The notes: generated by a model from the letters alone, not told the origin. Positions 1 to 8,563 are shown, counted from the first letter of the stretch. The stretch is 57,662 nt of DNA from Burkholderia sp. E7m39 (GCA_001319865.1 BBSL01000120.1:1-57662), one strand, 5' to 3'. Made by a program: numbers and translations.

Positions 1-720
1 AACTGGCGGAACTGGTGACGGCGGGGCGTCTCGCTTGCCACGGTGGTTCTGCTCGCGCCGCTGATCGGACTCATGCCGCATGCAACGCTTGCGGCAGTGG
101 TCATCGTCTATTCAATTGGCCTTTTCAAGCCAGCCGATTTCCGCGCGATTCTCGAAGTCAGGCGCATGGAGTTCATCTGGGCGCTGGTTGCGCTCGTGGG
201 CGTCGTGCTGGTCGGCACGCTGAACGGCATTCTCATTGCGATCGTCGCTTCGCTCGTCGCACTTGCGTACCAGACGTCCGACCCGCCTGTCCACGTGTTG
301 CGCCGTATGCGGGGTACGAACGTGTTTCGGCCGGTATCGCGTGAGCATCCCGACGATGAAGCGTTTCCCGGGCTGCTGCTTCTGCGGCCGGAGGGACGGA
401 TCTTTTTTCTGAATGCTTCCAACGTCGGCAACAAGATTGCGCCGCTCATCGCGCAGGCGCACCCCGACGTGGTGGCGCTCGATATGCGAGCTGTCTTCGA
501 TCTGGAGTACACGGCCCTGAAGATGTTGACCGACGCCGAGAAGAAATATCGCGAAAGCGGCGTCGACGTGTGGCTCGTCGGTCTCAATCCGCAAGTCGCT
601 GCCGTCGTCGAAAACGCACGGCTTGGAAAAGCGCTTGGCAGCGGGCGCATGTTCCTGAACCTGGAAGAGGCGCTTGCCGCATGGCAGACGCGCTGCGCAC
701 GCAATTCATCAACAAGCTAA
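1..720 (+). pseudogene. SulP-family anion transporter, C-terminal part, with a +1 frameshift near the window start
   Basis: This is the C-terminal third of a SulP (SLC26-like) inner-membrane anion transporter. Last membrane helices lie around positions 40-270 (LAPLIGLMPHATLAAVVIV and a following hydrophobic stretch). A cytoplasmic STAS domain follows (LLLRPEGRIFFLNASNVGNK to about 690), with the typical VVALDMRAVFDLEYTAL core. The frame that reads through to the stop at 718-720 is closed upstream by TGA at 16-18. The homologous upstream sequence (LAELVTAG) lies in another frame at 3-26. Removing the C at about 27 joins them as LAELVTAG-VSLATVVLLAP, so the gene carries one extra base or the read has an error. 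The rest of the gene lies outside the window. Family assignment is firm; the substrate (sulfate, bicarbonate or other anion) cannot be told. Confidence 0.85.
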
Positions 721-901
721 TTCAAAAAACGAAATTCACCCTTGCGTACGATGCGCTTAATTATCCGCGACGACCTTTCTACACTCGACGCGTGGCGTGC
801 AACCGCCGCCACGGAGACAAGTTCGCGCGACGGTTTGCGTTAATGCATCCCCATGGACCGTCTGCGCCGCAATTCGAGTTCAACCCAGGAGGGAGCGGGT
901 C

Positions 902-1192
902 ATGAAGGCAAGCAGCACATTAGTCGCGGCCGCCGCCGCGCTCGCGTTGTCAGGCGGCGCTTTTGCACAGGCCAATAACACGCTGGCCACGCCGAGCACG
1001 CGGTCGCCAGTCGTGAATGCGGCGAGCGGTTACGGCACGCCTGCCGCGAGCAACTCGGACAGCGGCATGAGTGCCGGGTCGTCCAATTCGAATGCGCAGA
1101 AGGGCGCGAACGGCAGCCCGACGCCGGCAACCACCGCTTTCGGTGTCAACAATACGCTGGCGACGCCCAGTACCGCGTCGCCTGTCAAATGA
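902..1192 (+). CDS. small secreted protein with duplicated NNTLATPST motif
   Basis: Predicted 96-residue exported protein of unknown function. The start ATG at 902 is preceded by a GGAGGGAG ribosome binding site. It begins with a classic Sec signal peptide of about 20 residues (Lys near the start, an Ala/Leu-rich core, cleavage after AFA). The mature part is Ser, Asn, Thr and Ala rich and has no cysteines. It carries the same motif, NNTLATPST-x-SPV, once just after the signal peptide and once as the last residues, so the mature protein is an internally repeated, probably disordered periplasmic or surface polypeptide. It stands alone between the transporter and a convergent hydrolase gene. An in-frame extension upstream to 797 has no ribosome binding site and would bury the signal peptide, so I rejected it. 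Confidence 0.75.
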   Translation: MKASSTLVAAAAALALSGGAFAQANNTLATPSTRSPVVNAASGYGTPAASNSDSGMSAGSSNSNAQKGANGSPTPATTAFGVNNTLATPSTASPVK

Positions 1193-1197
1193 CCGCT

Positions 1198-1219
1198 AAG
1201 CCGCATGGGATGGCTTTTT
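1198..1219 (+). terminator. weak Rho-independent terminator after the secreted-protein gene
   Basis: AAGCC at 1198-1202 can pair with GGCTT at 1212-1216 across a 9-nt loop, followed by a short T run to 1219. The stem is only 5 bp, but it lies directly after the stop codon at 1192 and before a convergent gene. Confidence 0.4.
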
Positions 1220-1300
1220 GGAGTCGTCGCGGTTGTTTCAGTCAACTGCGACGATATTGCAGTGCAATGCACTGGCTGTGCATGCATCCGCAGCTGACGG

Positions 1301-2128
1301 TCAGACGGCGCAGATCATAGCGTCCGAGTCGGCGATGTGCCGCACAATCGCGGCATTGACGGCATCGGCGTGCGTGACGGGTCCCATGTGTCCCGCGCCC
1401 GCTACCACGGCAAGGCGCGCCGCGGGCAGTAGCATCGGCAGGCGCTCGGCGATCGCGCGCGTTGGGACGGGCGCATGCTGGCCGCGCATGACGAGTGTCG
1501 GGATGCGAAGCGTTGCATATGCGCTGGCGGGCGTGCGTTCGTCGAGCAGTGCGCGGAAGTCGAGCGGCGCCTTCGGCGCCCAGCGCGTGAGCGCGGCCTG
1601 CACCGATGGCCGCAGTGCTTCCCATGCCCCGCGGCCGCCCCAGTAGTCGACGAACGAAGCGGCTGCGCCGCGATAGTCGCCGCAGTTCACGCCATCGGCG
1701 GTGCGCTTCGAAATCGCGACGATTTCCGCGAGCGCGGTCGCCCCGTAGGCGCCCATCGTCTTGAGCAGATGAAACGCCGAGGGCTCGTAGAGCGTCAGGC
1801 TGGCGAGACGGTCGGGCCGCTCGAGTGCCACACGCAGTGCCACGCCGCCGCCATACGAGTGGCCTACGAGATGCACTTTGCCGTGCGACGCGTCGATGAT
1901 GCCGATGGTCCTCGCGGCTTCGTCGGCCAGCGAGAAAGCGCGCTCGCCGCTCCACGGCCCCGCGCTGTCGCAGCCGTAGTGCTCGGGTGCGACGAGCGCA
2001 TGACGTGCGTCAAGCGCCTCGCCGAGCTTTCGCCATTGCGCTGCGCCCGAGCCTGAGCAATGCAGTGCGATCACGGGCGTCGCAGGCGACAAGACCTGCT
2101 TTAAAGCTGTGCTATTCATGTCGTTCAT
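1301..2128 (-). CDS. alpha/beta hydrolase
   Basis: Soluble alpha/beta-hydrolase of 275 residues, probably an esterase or lipase-like enzyme of unknown substrate. The oxyanion-hole region near residues 22-27 reads LHCSGSG. The nucleophile elbow is GHSYGG with Ser91. The C-terminal GAGHMGP carries the catalytic histidine. No signal peptide is present. The start at 2128 (MNDMNS) is preferred over the longer open frame to 2242, whose extra N-terminus does not resemble the family; the second ATG at 2119 is equally possible because neither has a strong ribosome binding site. It is transcribed away from the DUF3563 gene, with about 40 bp between them. Confidence 0.85.
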   Translation of the reverse strand: MNDMNSTALKQVLSPATPVIALHCSGSGAAQWRKLGEALDARHALVAPEHYGCDSAGPWSGERAFSLADEAARTIGIIDASHGKVHLVGHSYGGGVALRVALERPDRLASLTLYEPSAFHLLKTMGAYGATALAEIVAISKRTADGVNCGDYRGAAASFVDYWGGRGAWEALRPSVQAALTRWAPKAPLDFRALLDERTPASAYATLRIPTLVMRGQHAPVPTRAIAERLPMLLPAARLAVVAGAGHMGPVTHADAVNAAIVRHIADSDAMICAV

Positions 2129-2168
2129 GGGGTTCGCATAGTGTGAACGGATGCTGGGCTGGACTGCA

Positions 2169-2306
2169 TTACGCGTCGATATCGAGCGAATGCATGCGGC
2201 GTTCGAGTTCGCCCATGTCGACTGCGGACGCGAGATACGCATCGCGTCGACTGTTTTCGGCGCGCTCCAGCGCTTTTCTCAGCAACAGGAAGAGGTAGAC
2301 GAGCAT
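2169..2306 (-). CDS. DUF3563 family small protein
   Basis: A 45-residue protein beginning MLVYLFLLLRKALERAEN and ending in an YLASAVDMGELERRMHSLD segment. It has an amphipathic or hydrophobic N-terminus followed by a YLA...ELERRM...LD signature that I recognise from the short DUF3563 proteins common in Burkholderiaceae. The start at 2306 has a good ribosome binding site (GGAGG about 8 nt upstream), which excludes the longer frame starting at 2495. Function unknown; the charged helix suggests a small membrane-associated or protein-binding role, but that is inference. Confidence 0.7.
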   Translation of the reverse strand: MLVYLFLLLRKALERAENSRRDAYLASAVDMGELERRMHSLDIDA

Positions 2307-2516
2307 GGTGTCCTCCGGGCGGGTCATGTGTTCCATCGCGTTTCGGCATGAGCAGCGTGTACTTGCAGAGTCCGTGCCATGTCGCGGCGAGGCTTGCCGT
2401 GTGGACTTCACAGCGGATTGCGCGGCCTTTTGGACCGCGAATCGCCGTTGTGAGACCAACAGAGCGCGTGATGAAAGTTGGGCTTTCGCAAACACACGCG
2501 CTGCGCCGAAATGCTT

Positions 2517-3350
2517 TCACCAACGTGCCACCACGACTTCGAGATACTCGCTCGGGAGAACCAGTGTTGCGTCGTTTGACCGGTTGCGACTCTCGATCAA
2601 TGCCATCAGATCCGTATGGAAAGCCATCTGCCGTTCACCTTCGAGCGCCGCAAACGCCTTGTTCATCGGCCCATAAAACGCGCGGAACACCTCGACGAAA
2701 TGCGCCGGTGAGCGATAGCGGAATGTGAAATCGCGTGTGGTCGCGGTGATCTGCCTGGCGCTGCCGTCGAACAGTTCTTCGAGGCGCGCCTTCGTGCCCC
2801 ACAGCGCAGGCGACTTCACGCCCGCTGGTGGCGCGATGTACTTGCCGATCGTCTTGAACAACTGCCCGATGAAACTCTCCGGCGTCCAGTTGGCGAGACC
2901 GATCCGCCCGCCCGGCTTGCAAACGCGCGCGAGTTCAGCCGCCGCCTTCGCCTGGTCAGGCGTGAACATCACGCCGAAGGTGGACATCACGATGTCGAAT
3001 GTGGCATCCGGGTAGGGCAACGCTTCCGCATCGGCTTGCTCGAATCGCACCGACAATCCTTCGGCTTGCGCGCGCGCACGGCCTGAATCGAGCAGTGCGA
3101 CGACGTAGTCCGTCGACGTGACATCGCACCAGCGGCGTGCCGCGGCCAGCGTCGCATTGCCATTGCCTGCGGCAACGTCGAGCACGCGGCTGCCCGCTCG
3201 CACATCGAGCGCTTCACAGAGGTTCTCGCCGACGATTTGCAGTGTCGTGCCGACGACGGCGTAGTTGCCCGTCGACCAGGCCGCCTGTTGGCGCACCTTG
3301 ATGGCGGCGAAGTCGGCGACAGGTGCGGGAGCGGAATCAACAGCGGACAT
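2517..3350 (-). CDS. class I SAM-dependent methyltransferase (UbiE/COQ5-like)
   Basis: A 277-residue class I methyltransferase. SAM-binding motif I is VLDVAAGNGNATL around residues 56-68. It is followed by an acidic motif II region (TSTDYVVALLDSG), the adenine pocket region EQADAEALPYPDATFD and a motif resembling VCKPGGRIGLANW. The layout matches the Methyltransf_11/UbiE type that acts on small molecules; the substrate is unknown. It is divergently arranged with the AraC-type regulator starting near 3535, which suggests that the regulator controls it. No membrane segment or signal peptide. Confidence 0.85.
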   Translation of the reverse strand: MSAVDSAPAPVADFAAIKVRQQAAWSTGNYAVVGTTLQIVGENLCEALDVRAGSRVLDVAAGNGNATLAAARRWCDVTSTDYVVALLDSGRARAQAEGLSVRFEQADAEALPYPDATFDIVMSTFGVMFTPDQAKAAAELARVCKPGGRIGLANWTPESFIGQLFKTIGKYIAPPAGVKSPALWGTKARLEELFDGSARQITATTRDFTFRYRSPAHFVEVFRAFYGPMNKAFAALEGERQMAFHTDLMALIESRNRSNDATLVLPSEYLEVVVARW

Positions 3351-3534
3351 ATGAAAACTCCTGAGGGATCGAGGCAGCGATGGCTATGGACATGCAAGCG
3401 ACGTATAGGCGTACAGGCGTGTGTGCGTATAAGCTTCTCTTTGTTGCCGAATTGCGTGAGTGCTAGTATCTGCAAGCAAGTCGTAACGATGAATGACCAG
3501 GCGTCCAGATGTTTTGCGCAGGACGCCGAAACTG

Positions 3535-4599
3535 ATGGGCACTTTCATGGATGCTTTTTCAGATGTTCTTCGCGTCGTGCGCCTCGGCGGGGCGGTATAT
3601 CTAAACGCCGACTTAACTGCGCCGTGGTGCGTCGTGGGACACGTCACGCCCGATCTGTGCGGCGCCTTTTTGCCGCGCGCCGAACGCGTCGTGTCCTATC
3701 ACCTCATCACAGAGGGAAGCTGCTGGGCAGCACTCGTCGACGATCCCACGTCTGCGATCCGTGTCGATGCCGGCGAGCTTCTCGTGGTGCCGCAAGGCGA
3801 AGCGCATCTGATGGGCAGTTCGCTCGATCTCGAACCTGCGCCTTCCGACGAACTGGTGTCGAAGTATCTGAATACGTCACCGGGCGAAGTGATGATGCTG
3901 AATTACGGCGGCGGTGGCGAACACACACGGCTCATTTGCGGCTTTCTCGCCAGCGACGACTCGTTGACCAACCCCGTCCTTTCCGCGTTGCCGCGAATCT
4001 TCAAGATCGACATGCGCAACGATCCGCAATCGGCGTGGCTCGAATCGTCATTGAAACTGGCGGTGCTCGAAGCGGCCGAGTGGCGCGTGGGCAGTGCGAC
4101 TGTGCTGGCGCGGCTTTCGGAGTTGTTGTTCGTGAAGGCGGTGCAGCGTTGCATTGAAACGCTGCCGGCCGACCGCAAGGGTTGGCTCGCAGGCGTGGGC
4201 GATCGCTTTGTCGGCCGCGCACTCGCCATGCTGCATGCGCAACCCGCGTACGGCTGGACCGTCGACGAACTCGCTCGCAAGGTGGGCCTCTCGCGTTCTG
4301 CGCTTGCACAGCGTTTCACGGAACTGCTCGGCCAGCCGCCCATGCAGTACCTCGCTCGCTGGCGCCTGCAGATCGCGGCTCAGGCGTTGCGCGAGGGCAA
4401 TCAGACGCTCGCGGTTGTCGCAGAGCAGGTCGGATATGAATCCGAGGCCGCATTCAATCGCGCCTTCAAACGCGAATTCGGAATGCCGCCAGCCAGTTGG
4501 CGACGCAGCAAGAGCGTGGCGGTGAACCGCGACTCGATCGGCGATGCGTATGCTCGAACATCGGGCGTGTCTGCTGAAGAGCCTTCCTTGACGAGTTGA
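3535..4599 (+). CDS. AraC-family transcriptional regulator with N-terminal cupin
   Basis: Regulator of about 354 residues. The N-terminal half is an AraC-associated cupin (cupin_6 type; DVLRVVRLGGAVYLNADLTAPW, then GELLVVPQGEAHLMG). The C-terminal 100 residues are a two-helix-turn-helix AraC DNA-binding domain (WTVDELARKVGLSRSALAQRF and LAVVAEQVGYESEAAFNRAFKR). The open frame extends to ATG 3493, but proteins of this class usually begin close to the DAFSDVLR segment, so ATG 3535 or 3547 is more likely; AGGA lies about 11 nt before 3535. It diverges from the methyltransferase gene across about 180 bp, the expected place for its operator. Confidence 0.85.
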   Translation: MGTFMDAFSDVLRVVRLGGAVYLNADLTAPWCVVGHVTPDLCGAFLPRAERVVSYHLITEGSCWAALVDDPTSAIRVDAGELLVVPQGEAHLMGSSLDLEPAPSDELVSKYLNTSPGEVMMLNYGGGGEHTRLICGFLASDDSLTNPVLSALPRIFKIDMRNDPQSAWLESSLKLAVLEAAEWRVGSATVLARLSELLFVKAVQRCIETLPADRKGWLAGVGDRFVGRALAMLHAQPAYGWTVDELARKVGLSRSALAQRFTELLGQPPMQYLARWRLQIAAQALREGNQTLAVVAEQVGYESEAAFNRAFKREFGMPPASWRRSKSVAVNRDSIGDAYARTSGVSAEEPSLTS

Positions 4600-4798
4600 G
4601 CCGCTTTGCAGCTACGCTGCACCTACCCGCGAATGGCCAGTCCCGACGGGCGCGCGAATTTCCTTGGATCGTCGCTCGGCGATAGCATGGTCTTGCGGTA
4701 TTTGATCTTCCGCTTGGCAGTTCCGGAAGCAGAATGAAGGAGAATGAAAGGCCGGCAGCAGCTATTCGACCTGTCGATTAAAAACATCCTTGACCGAA

Positions 4799-4824
4799 AA
4801 TTTTCTATCTGAATTTTCTATCTG
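4799..4824. repeat. 13-bp perfect tandem duplication
   Basis: AATTTTCTATCTG occurs twice in direct succession (4799-4811 and 4812-4824). It is AT-rich relative to its surroundings and lies 180 bp upstream of the 5006 start codon. Confidence 0.85.
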
Positions 4825-4864
4825 AATCGATGCCCCCGGACCAGGCTGGAACAATCGATTCTAT

Positions 4865-4889
4865 CCGCTTTACTGCCTAAGCGGCTTTT
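4865..4889 (+). terminator. terminator-like hairpin
   Basis: CCGCTT (4865-4870) pairs with AAGCGG (4879-4884) over an 8-nt loop and is followed by CTTTT. It is 266 bp beyond the AraC gene and 117 bp before the next gene, so it could end AraC transcription or lie in the leader of the next gene. Confidence 0.4.
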
Positions 4890-5005
4890 CCGTTGTTTCG
4901 AACCCAACGTGCCTTTGTCGCCTGGCAGGTTTGCTCGGGATGTGCAACGATAGTCGTGCAACGCGCATGTGTCTGAACACGCAGACAAACCAACGGGGAG
5001 GATAG

Positions 5006-5308
5006 ATGAGAGAAAACGCCAAGACGCTATTCGTCGCTTCCGAGGACATTGCAACAGCGTTGAACCTGCTGGAGAGCATCGAGGTGGAGATCGGCTTCGA
5101 TAGCGACGATCCGGAGAGCATCGAGCGGGCAATTCTCGCCGTCGAGGAGGCGATCAATACTCGCCTGAGCGGTCACCGCGGAGATGCGCGCATCGAGTCG
5201 GCCATCCTTCGGGTCAAGTTGGACTTCCGCTGCGCAATACTCGATCAAGCCTCAGCCGACGACGATGCCGACGAAGAGTCCATCGGCATCGTCCACACAG
5301 TGCACTGA
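5006..5308 (+). CDS. hypothetical acidic protein
   Basis: A 100-residue acidic protein without a signal peptide or membrane segment and without a family I recognise. It is mostly helical in character (ALNLLESIEVEIG, ESIERAILAVEEAIN, ESAILRVKLDFRCAI) and ends in an Asp-rich tail. A textbook ribosome binding site (GGGGAGGATAG) fixes the start at 5006. Codon third positions are GC-rich like the neighbours. It stands alone, with long non-coding stretches on both sides. Confidence 0.65.
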   Translation: MRENAKTLFVASEDIATALNLLESIEVEIGFDSDDPESIERAILAVEEAINTRLSGHRGDARIESAILRVKLDFRCAILDQASADDDADEESIGIVHTVH

Positions 5309-5776
5309 AAGTTACGCCGCATCGAGCGACATCATTCGAAGTAGATGCGCGCTTGCGCATGCTCGGTGTGGCTAACTGATTGACTCGTCCGACGGACACG
5401 CCAGGTATTTCCCTCAGCTTCAGAAATCGCTGTTCGCGCCGTTAACAAGGTGTGTTGCCTGCGTCTCGATGAGACCGTTTTCCCATGCAATGGGAAGGAC
5501 TTTCTGTTTGAGCGTGACGTAGACGCAATGTCGTCACAGCGCGTAGAACGGGAACAAGCGTAGAACTGCGCGGCAATTTTTGCTGATGACGTCATGCCGC
5601 AAACCTCGTTCGAAAGCGAACGGAAAGTATTTGCACGCGAAACGATGAAGCGTTACGTCACGATACAGTTATGTCATGTCTTCCCTGCTAAGCTCGCACG
5701 AGCATGACGGCGCCGTGCTGTCGTGCGGGCGAAAGCACTCGCTTTCGCCATAATCCGCTGATCGGGATCATGCAAG
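5309..5776. other. intergenic region, leader of the ATP-grasp gene
   Basis: No convincing gene. The only structure I could identify is the 9-bp hairpin at 5728-5749. The sequence before it (about 5640-5690) is relatively AT-rich and may hold the promoter, but I cannot define -35/-10 boxes with confidence. Confidence 0.5.
5728..5749. promoter_or_regulatory. 9-bp perfect hairpin just upstream of the ATP-grasp gene
   Basis: GGCGAAAGC (5728-5736), loop ACTC, GCTTTCGCC (5741-5749). It ends 27 nt before the ATG at 5777 and no T run follows, so it is more likely a leader structure or protein-binding palindrome than a terminator. Confidence 0.5.
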
Positions 5777-6883
5777 ATGCGAGTCCGGTTTAAACGCTTT
5801 GCCATTACAACGGCCAGGAAGCTGGCACGTATCCGGTTTCATCGGCACCACGCCATTCAGGCGAGCGCCGCGCTTGAAAGTATCGAGAAACGGCGCGGCA
5901 AGACCGACCCGGCCTTGATAAGACAGGCAGACGCGTACGCGCGCGACGTGTTCGGCAGCGTTGCCTACGCACCGTGGCTGCGTGTCTATGCTGCATTCAA
6001 CGGCAGATTCAAGGAAGGCTGGATTCCCGACAACTACTACGGTGCTGTCGTGGTGCCGCGAACCAAAGGCTGGTATGGCGAGTTGTCAAAGCTCAAGTCG
6101 ATATCGGCACAACTGTTTCGCGACCCTGCGCTACCCGACCTCGCGTATCTGGCCAACGGTGCATTGTTCTCATCCGGTAACGCGGCTATCCCCGATGACG
6201 AAGTGCGCGACATCCTTTTCAGCGAGACGGATCGCGTCGTATATAAGCCCGATCATTCCTCGCAAGGCAAAGGCATCCTGTTTCTGGATCGCGACTCGTT
6301 CGAGCATGCGACCGTTCGAAAACTCGGCAACGGTGTCTTCCAGAGATTCGTCAGGCAGCACGAAGTATTCGAGGGTTTTGCGCCCGGTGCCGTCGCGACA
6401 CTGCGTCTTACGACGGTCGTCGAGCGCTCGGGTGAGATCTCGTTGCGATCCTGCTTTCTGCGGCTTGGCAGAGTGGGCGACACGCACATCACGCCGGCGC
6501 GAGAAGTCTGCGTTCCCGTCGATGTCGCGACGGGGGAGCTGGCGCAGCACGGTTATCTGAATGACTGGATAGACGTGCAAGGCCATCCGGACTCGAATCT
6601 TCCGTTCGACGGAATAAAAGTACCCGCGTTTGCAGCATGCGTGATGAAAGTGAAGCAACTTCATCGCCAGGTACCGTTTGCCTGTTGTGTCGGCTGGGAT
6701 CTTGCGATCGATGCCGACGAAAGCGTCAACGTGCTGGAATGGAATGCCGGACACAATGACATCAAGTTCGCGGAAGCCACGCAAGGACCGTGTTTTTCGG
6801 ATCTCGGCTGGCAGCATCTTCTGTCGCGGGAGCATGTTGCGATGCCGCTGTCGCTTGCGCGCGCCGCTGGCAATCCGCGATAG
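5777..6883 (+). CDS. sugar-transfer-associated ATP-grasp family protein
   Basis: A 368-residue protein matching the ATP-grasp class found in polysaccharide and sugar-transfer loci (ATPgrasp_ST type). The nucleotide-binding core is visible as RVVYKPDHSSQGKGILFLD near residues 154-172. Further landmarks are FQRFVRQHEVFEGFAPGAV, the TLRLTTVVE strand and the C-terminal catalytic segment VGWDLAIDADESVNVLEWN, where Asp, Glu and Asn would hold the metal. ATP-grasp enzymes form amide or thioester bonds through an acyl-phosphate; the substrate here is unknown. It stands alone, more than 20 kb from the EPS locus. No good ribosome binding site precedes 5777; a short reading frame starting at 5770 overlaps the start. 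Confidence 0.75.
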   Translation: MRVRFKRFAITTARKLARIRFHRHHAIQASAALESIEKRRGKTDPALIRQADAYARDVFGSVAYAPWLRVYAAFNGRFKEGWIPDNYYGAVVVPRTKGWYGELSKLKSISAQLFRDPALPDLAYLANGALFSSGNAAIPDDEVRDILFSETDRVVYKPDHSSQGKGILFLDRDSFEHATVRKLGNGVFQRFVRQHEVFEGFAPGAVATLRLTTVVERSGEISLRSCFLRLGRVGDTHITPAREVCVPVDVATGELAQHGYLNDWIDVQGHPDSNLPFDGIKVPAFAACVMKVKQLHRQVPFACCVGWDLAIDADESVNVLEWNAGHNDIKFAEATQGPCFSDLGWQHLLSREHVAMPLSLARAAGNPR

Positions 6884-7074
6884 TTGCATTCCGTGTGAAC
6901 AGTCTCGCCCGCCAATTCGCTTTTGGCGCACTCAGCGTTGTCAAGCTGCGCCCATGTTGCGTCCATCCCTTTGTCGTCTAAAGTAGGTGATGCACGGGCG
7001 CCGCGTTCGTAGAGATTCGTCTGCGCAATGACAGCGGCGCGCCATCCGCCGATGGAAAGCAGCTGGAGGGATTC

Positions 7075-7437
7075 ATGGAATGCACCGAAATATACGCCGA
7101 TCCCGACGGACATTCGGCGTTCAGGACCATTCGCGCGTTCGACGTGAGTGAGGTGTTGTTCAATGGCAAGACCTTGTCACTATCGCCGCCGCAGCCGTGC
7201 GAGAGCATGCTCGTGCATGAGTTCGATGCGGGCTATTTCCTTGATCGGCATAACCCGCCGTCAAAGCAATACGTCGTCGTTCTCGAAGGGGAGCTTGAAA
7301 TTGCCGTGCGAGGCGGAGAGCTTGCCCAGCGTTTTACGGAGGGATCGGTGTTCGTCGCGGGCGATCTGCAGGGATCGGGACATTCGACGCGCGCGATTCG
7401 ATCAGGCCGCGCTTTAGTCGTCAACGTACGGGGATGA
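7075..7437 (+). CDS. cupin-domain protein
   Basis: A 120-residue single-domain cupin. The beta-barrel motifs appear as DAGYFLDRHNPPSKQYVVVLEGELEIAV (residues about 55-82) and EGSVFVAGDLQGSGHSTRA (about 94-112). GGAG precedes the start. It ends 4 nt before the SDR gene at 7442, so the two are almost certainly co-transcribed and may act on one pathway. The metal ligands are only partly conserved, so it may be a binding or sensor protein, not an enzyme. Confidence 0.75.
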   Translation: MECTEIYADPDGHSAFRTIRAFDVSEVLFNGKTLSLSPPQPCESMLVHEFDAGYFLDRHNPPSKQYVVVLEGELEIAVRGGELAQRFTEGSVFVAGDLQGSGHSTRAIRSGRALVVNVRG

Positions 7438-7441
7438 AGCC

Positions 7442-8188
7442 ATGCTGCTCGAACATCAACTGACAGTGGTGACGGGGGGCAGCAGCGGCATCGGGTTTGC
7501 CACCGCAGAACGATTCGTGGCTGAAGGCGCTCGCGTGGTAATCAGTGGACGTAATGCGGAAAAGCTGCAACGTGCTGCGCAGATGCTCGGCGAGAACGCA
7601 CTGCCGATCGTTGCGGACGCCGCCAGTCCGGATGACATGCAACGCCTCTACAAGACGGCAGTCGACCATTTTCATTGCGACGTCAACGTGGTCGTCGCGA
7701 ACGCTGGCATTTCCCGGCAAACGCCAGTGCGCGAAACATCGCTGGAACAATTCTCTGAGGTGATGGCGGTCAATGTCGGCGGTGTGTACTCGACGGTACG
7801 CGAAGCGCTGCCGTTTTTGTGCCGGCCAGCGTCGATCGTGCTGGTTGCATCGCTTGCTGCCAATCAGGGCACCAAGAATTTCTCTGCATATTGTGCGTCG
7901 AAAGCGGCTGTTGTTTCGCTGGCAAAGAGCTTTGCCGCTGAACTTGTCGATTTCGGCATCCGGGTGAACAGCATTTCTCCGGGGGTCGCGAATACGCCGA
8001 TCTTCGAAACGTTGGACATGTCGGAAGCGCAATTGCTGGAGTGGGCGAAAGTCATACCGATGAAACGGCCCGCCAGCCCGGCCGAGATCGCCTCGGCTAT
8101 CCTCTTTCTCGCGACCGATGCATCGCGTTACATGACGGGCGCCGATCTCGCTGTCGACGGAGGCATGTCGGGTATCAGCCCATTTTGA
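7442..8188 (+). CDS. short-chain dehydrogenase/reductase (SDR)
   Basis: Classical SDR of 248 residues. The NAD(P)-binding motif TGGSSGIG is at residues 11-18, NAG at 87-89, the catalytic serine near 137, and the Tyr150-x-x-x-Lys154 pair in AYCASKAA. The C-terminal DLAVDGGMSGI is typical of FabG-like SDRs. It presumably oxidises or reduces a secondary alcohol or ketone; the substrate is unknown. It forms a two-gene unit with the cupin gene, with 4 nt between stop and start. Confidence 0.9.
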   Translation: MLLEHQLTVVTGGSSGIGFATAERFVAEGARVVISGRNAEKLQRAAQMLGENALPIVADAASPDDMQRLYKTAVDHFHCDVNVVVANAGISRQTPVRETSLEQFSEVMAVNVGGVYSTVREALPFLCRPASIVLVASLAANQGTKNFSAYCASKAAVVSLAKSFAAELVDFGIRVNSISPGVANTPIFETLDMSEAQLLEWAKVIPMKRPASPAEIASAILFLATDASRYMTGADLAVDGGMSGISPF

Positions 8189-8286
8189 AGCTCGCCAATG
8201 ACTGGCGATCGTTTCTCAGGGTTTGAGAGCGGCACCCGGGTTCCAGGTTTGCATTTGCGAAGTTCATAAGGCCGATAAGGCTGCAA

Positions 8287-8535
8287 TCAGACCGAGCGAA
8301 TCTCGCCGCTTGCGCGCGCGCTTTTATTCTTCTTTGCTTCGGCTTTGCGGCACATATCGAGCAATACCCAACGCGCGACCGTATCCGGACGATCCATTCC
8401 GTACTGGGCGCAACGGATATCCTCGGCTGCGTAGACGATGACCGTGCCTTCGATCACCCGATATGAGCCCTCGTACGTGATGCCGGCAAGCGTGACGAAA
8501 ACGGGCCGCTTTTCTTCGTAATGAGCTGAGGCCAT
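8287..8535 (-). CDS. small hypothetical protein
   Basis: An 82-residue protein resembling short conserved Burkholderia proteins with a core such as VFVTLAGITYEGSYRVIEGTVIVY followed by a charged Lys-rich tail. No signal peptide or known domain. A plausible promoter lies just upstream (8564-8592), which supports expression. The ribosome binding site is poor (the leader is AT-rich), so the start is less certain. Confidence 0.6.
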   Translation of the reverse strand: MASAHYEEKRPVFVTLAGITYEGSYRVIEGTVIVYAAEDIRCAQYGMDRPDTVARWVLLDMCRKAEAKKNKSARASGEIRSV

Positions 8536-8563
8536 TTTGGATATTCGAATTATTCAAAGCAAA

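Larger units (their letters stand above)
4600..5005. other. intergenic region with a tandem duplication and a terminator-like hairpin
   Basis: No convincing coding sequence. It contains a perfect 13-bp tandem duplication (4799-4824), a hairpin with a T run (4865-4889), and at its end the strong ribosome binding site GGGGAGGATAG of the gene starting at 5006. Confidence 0.6.
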
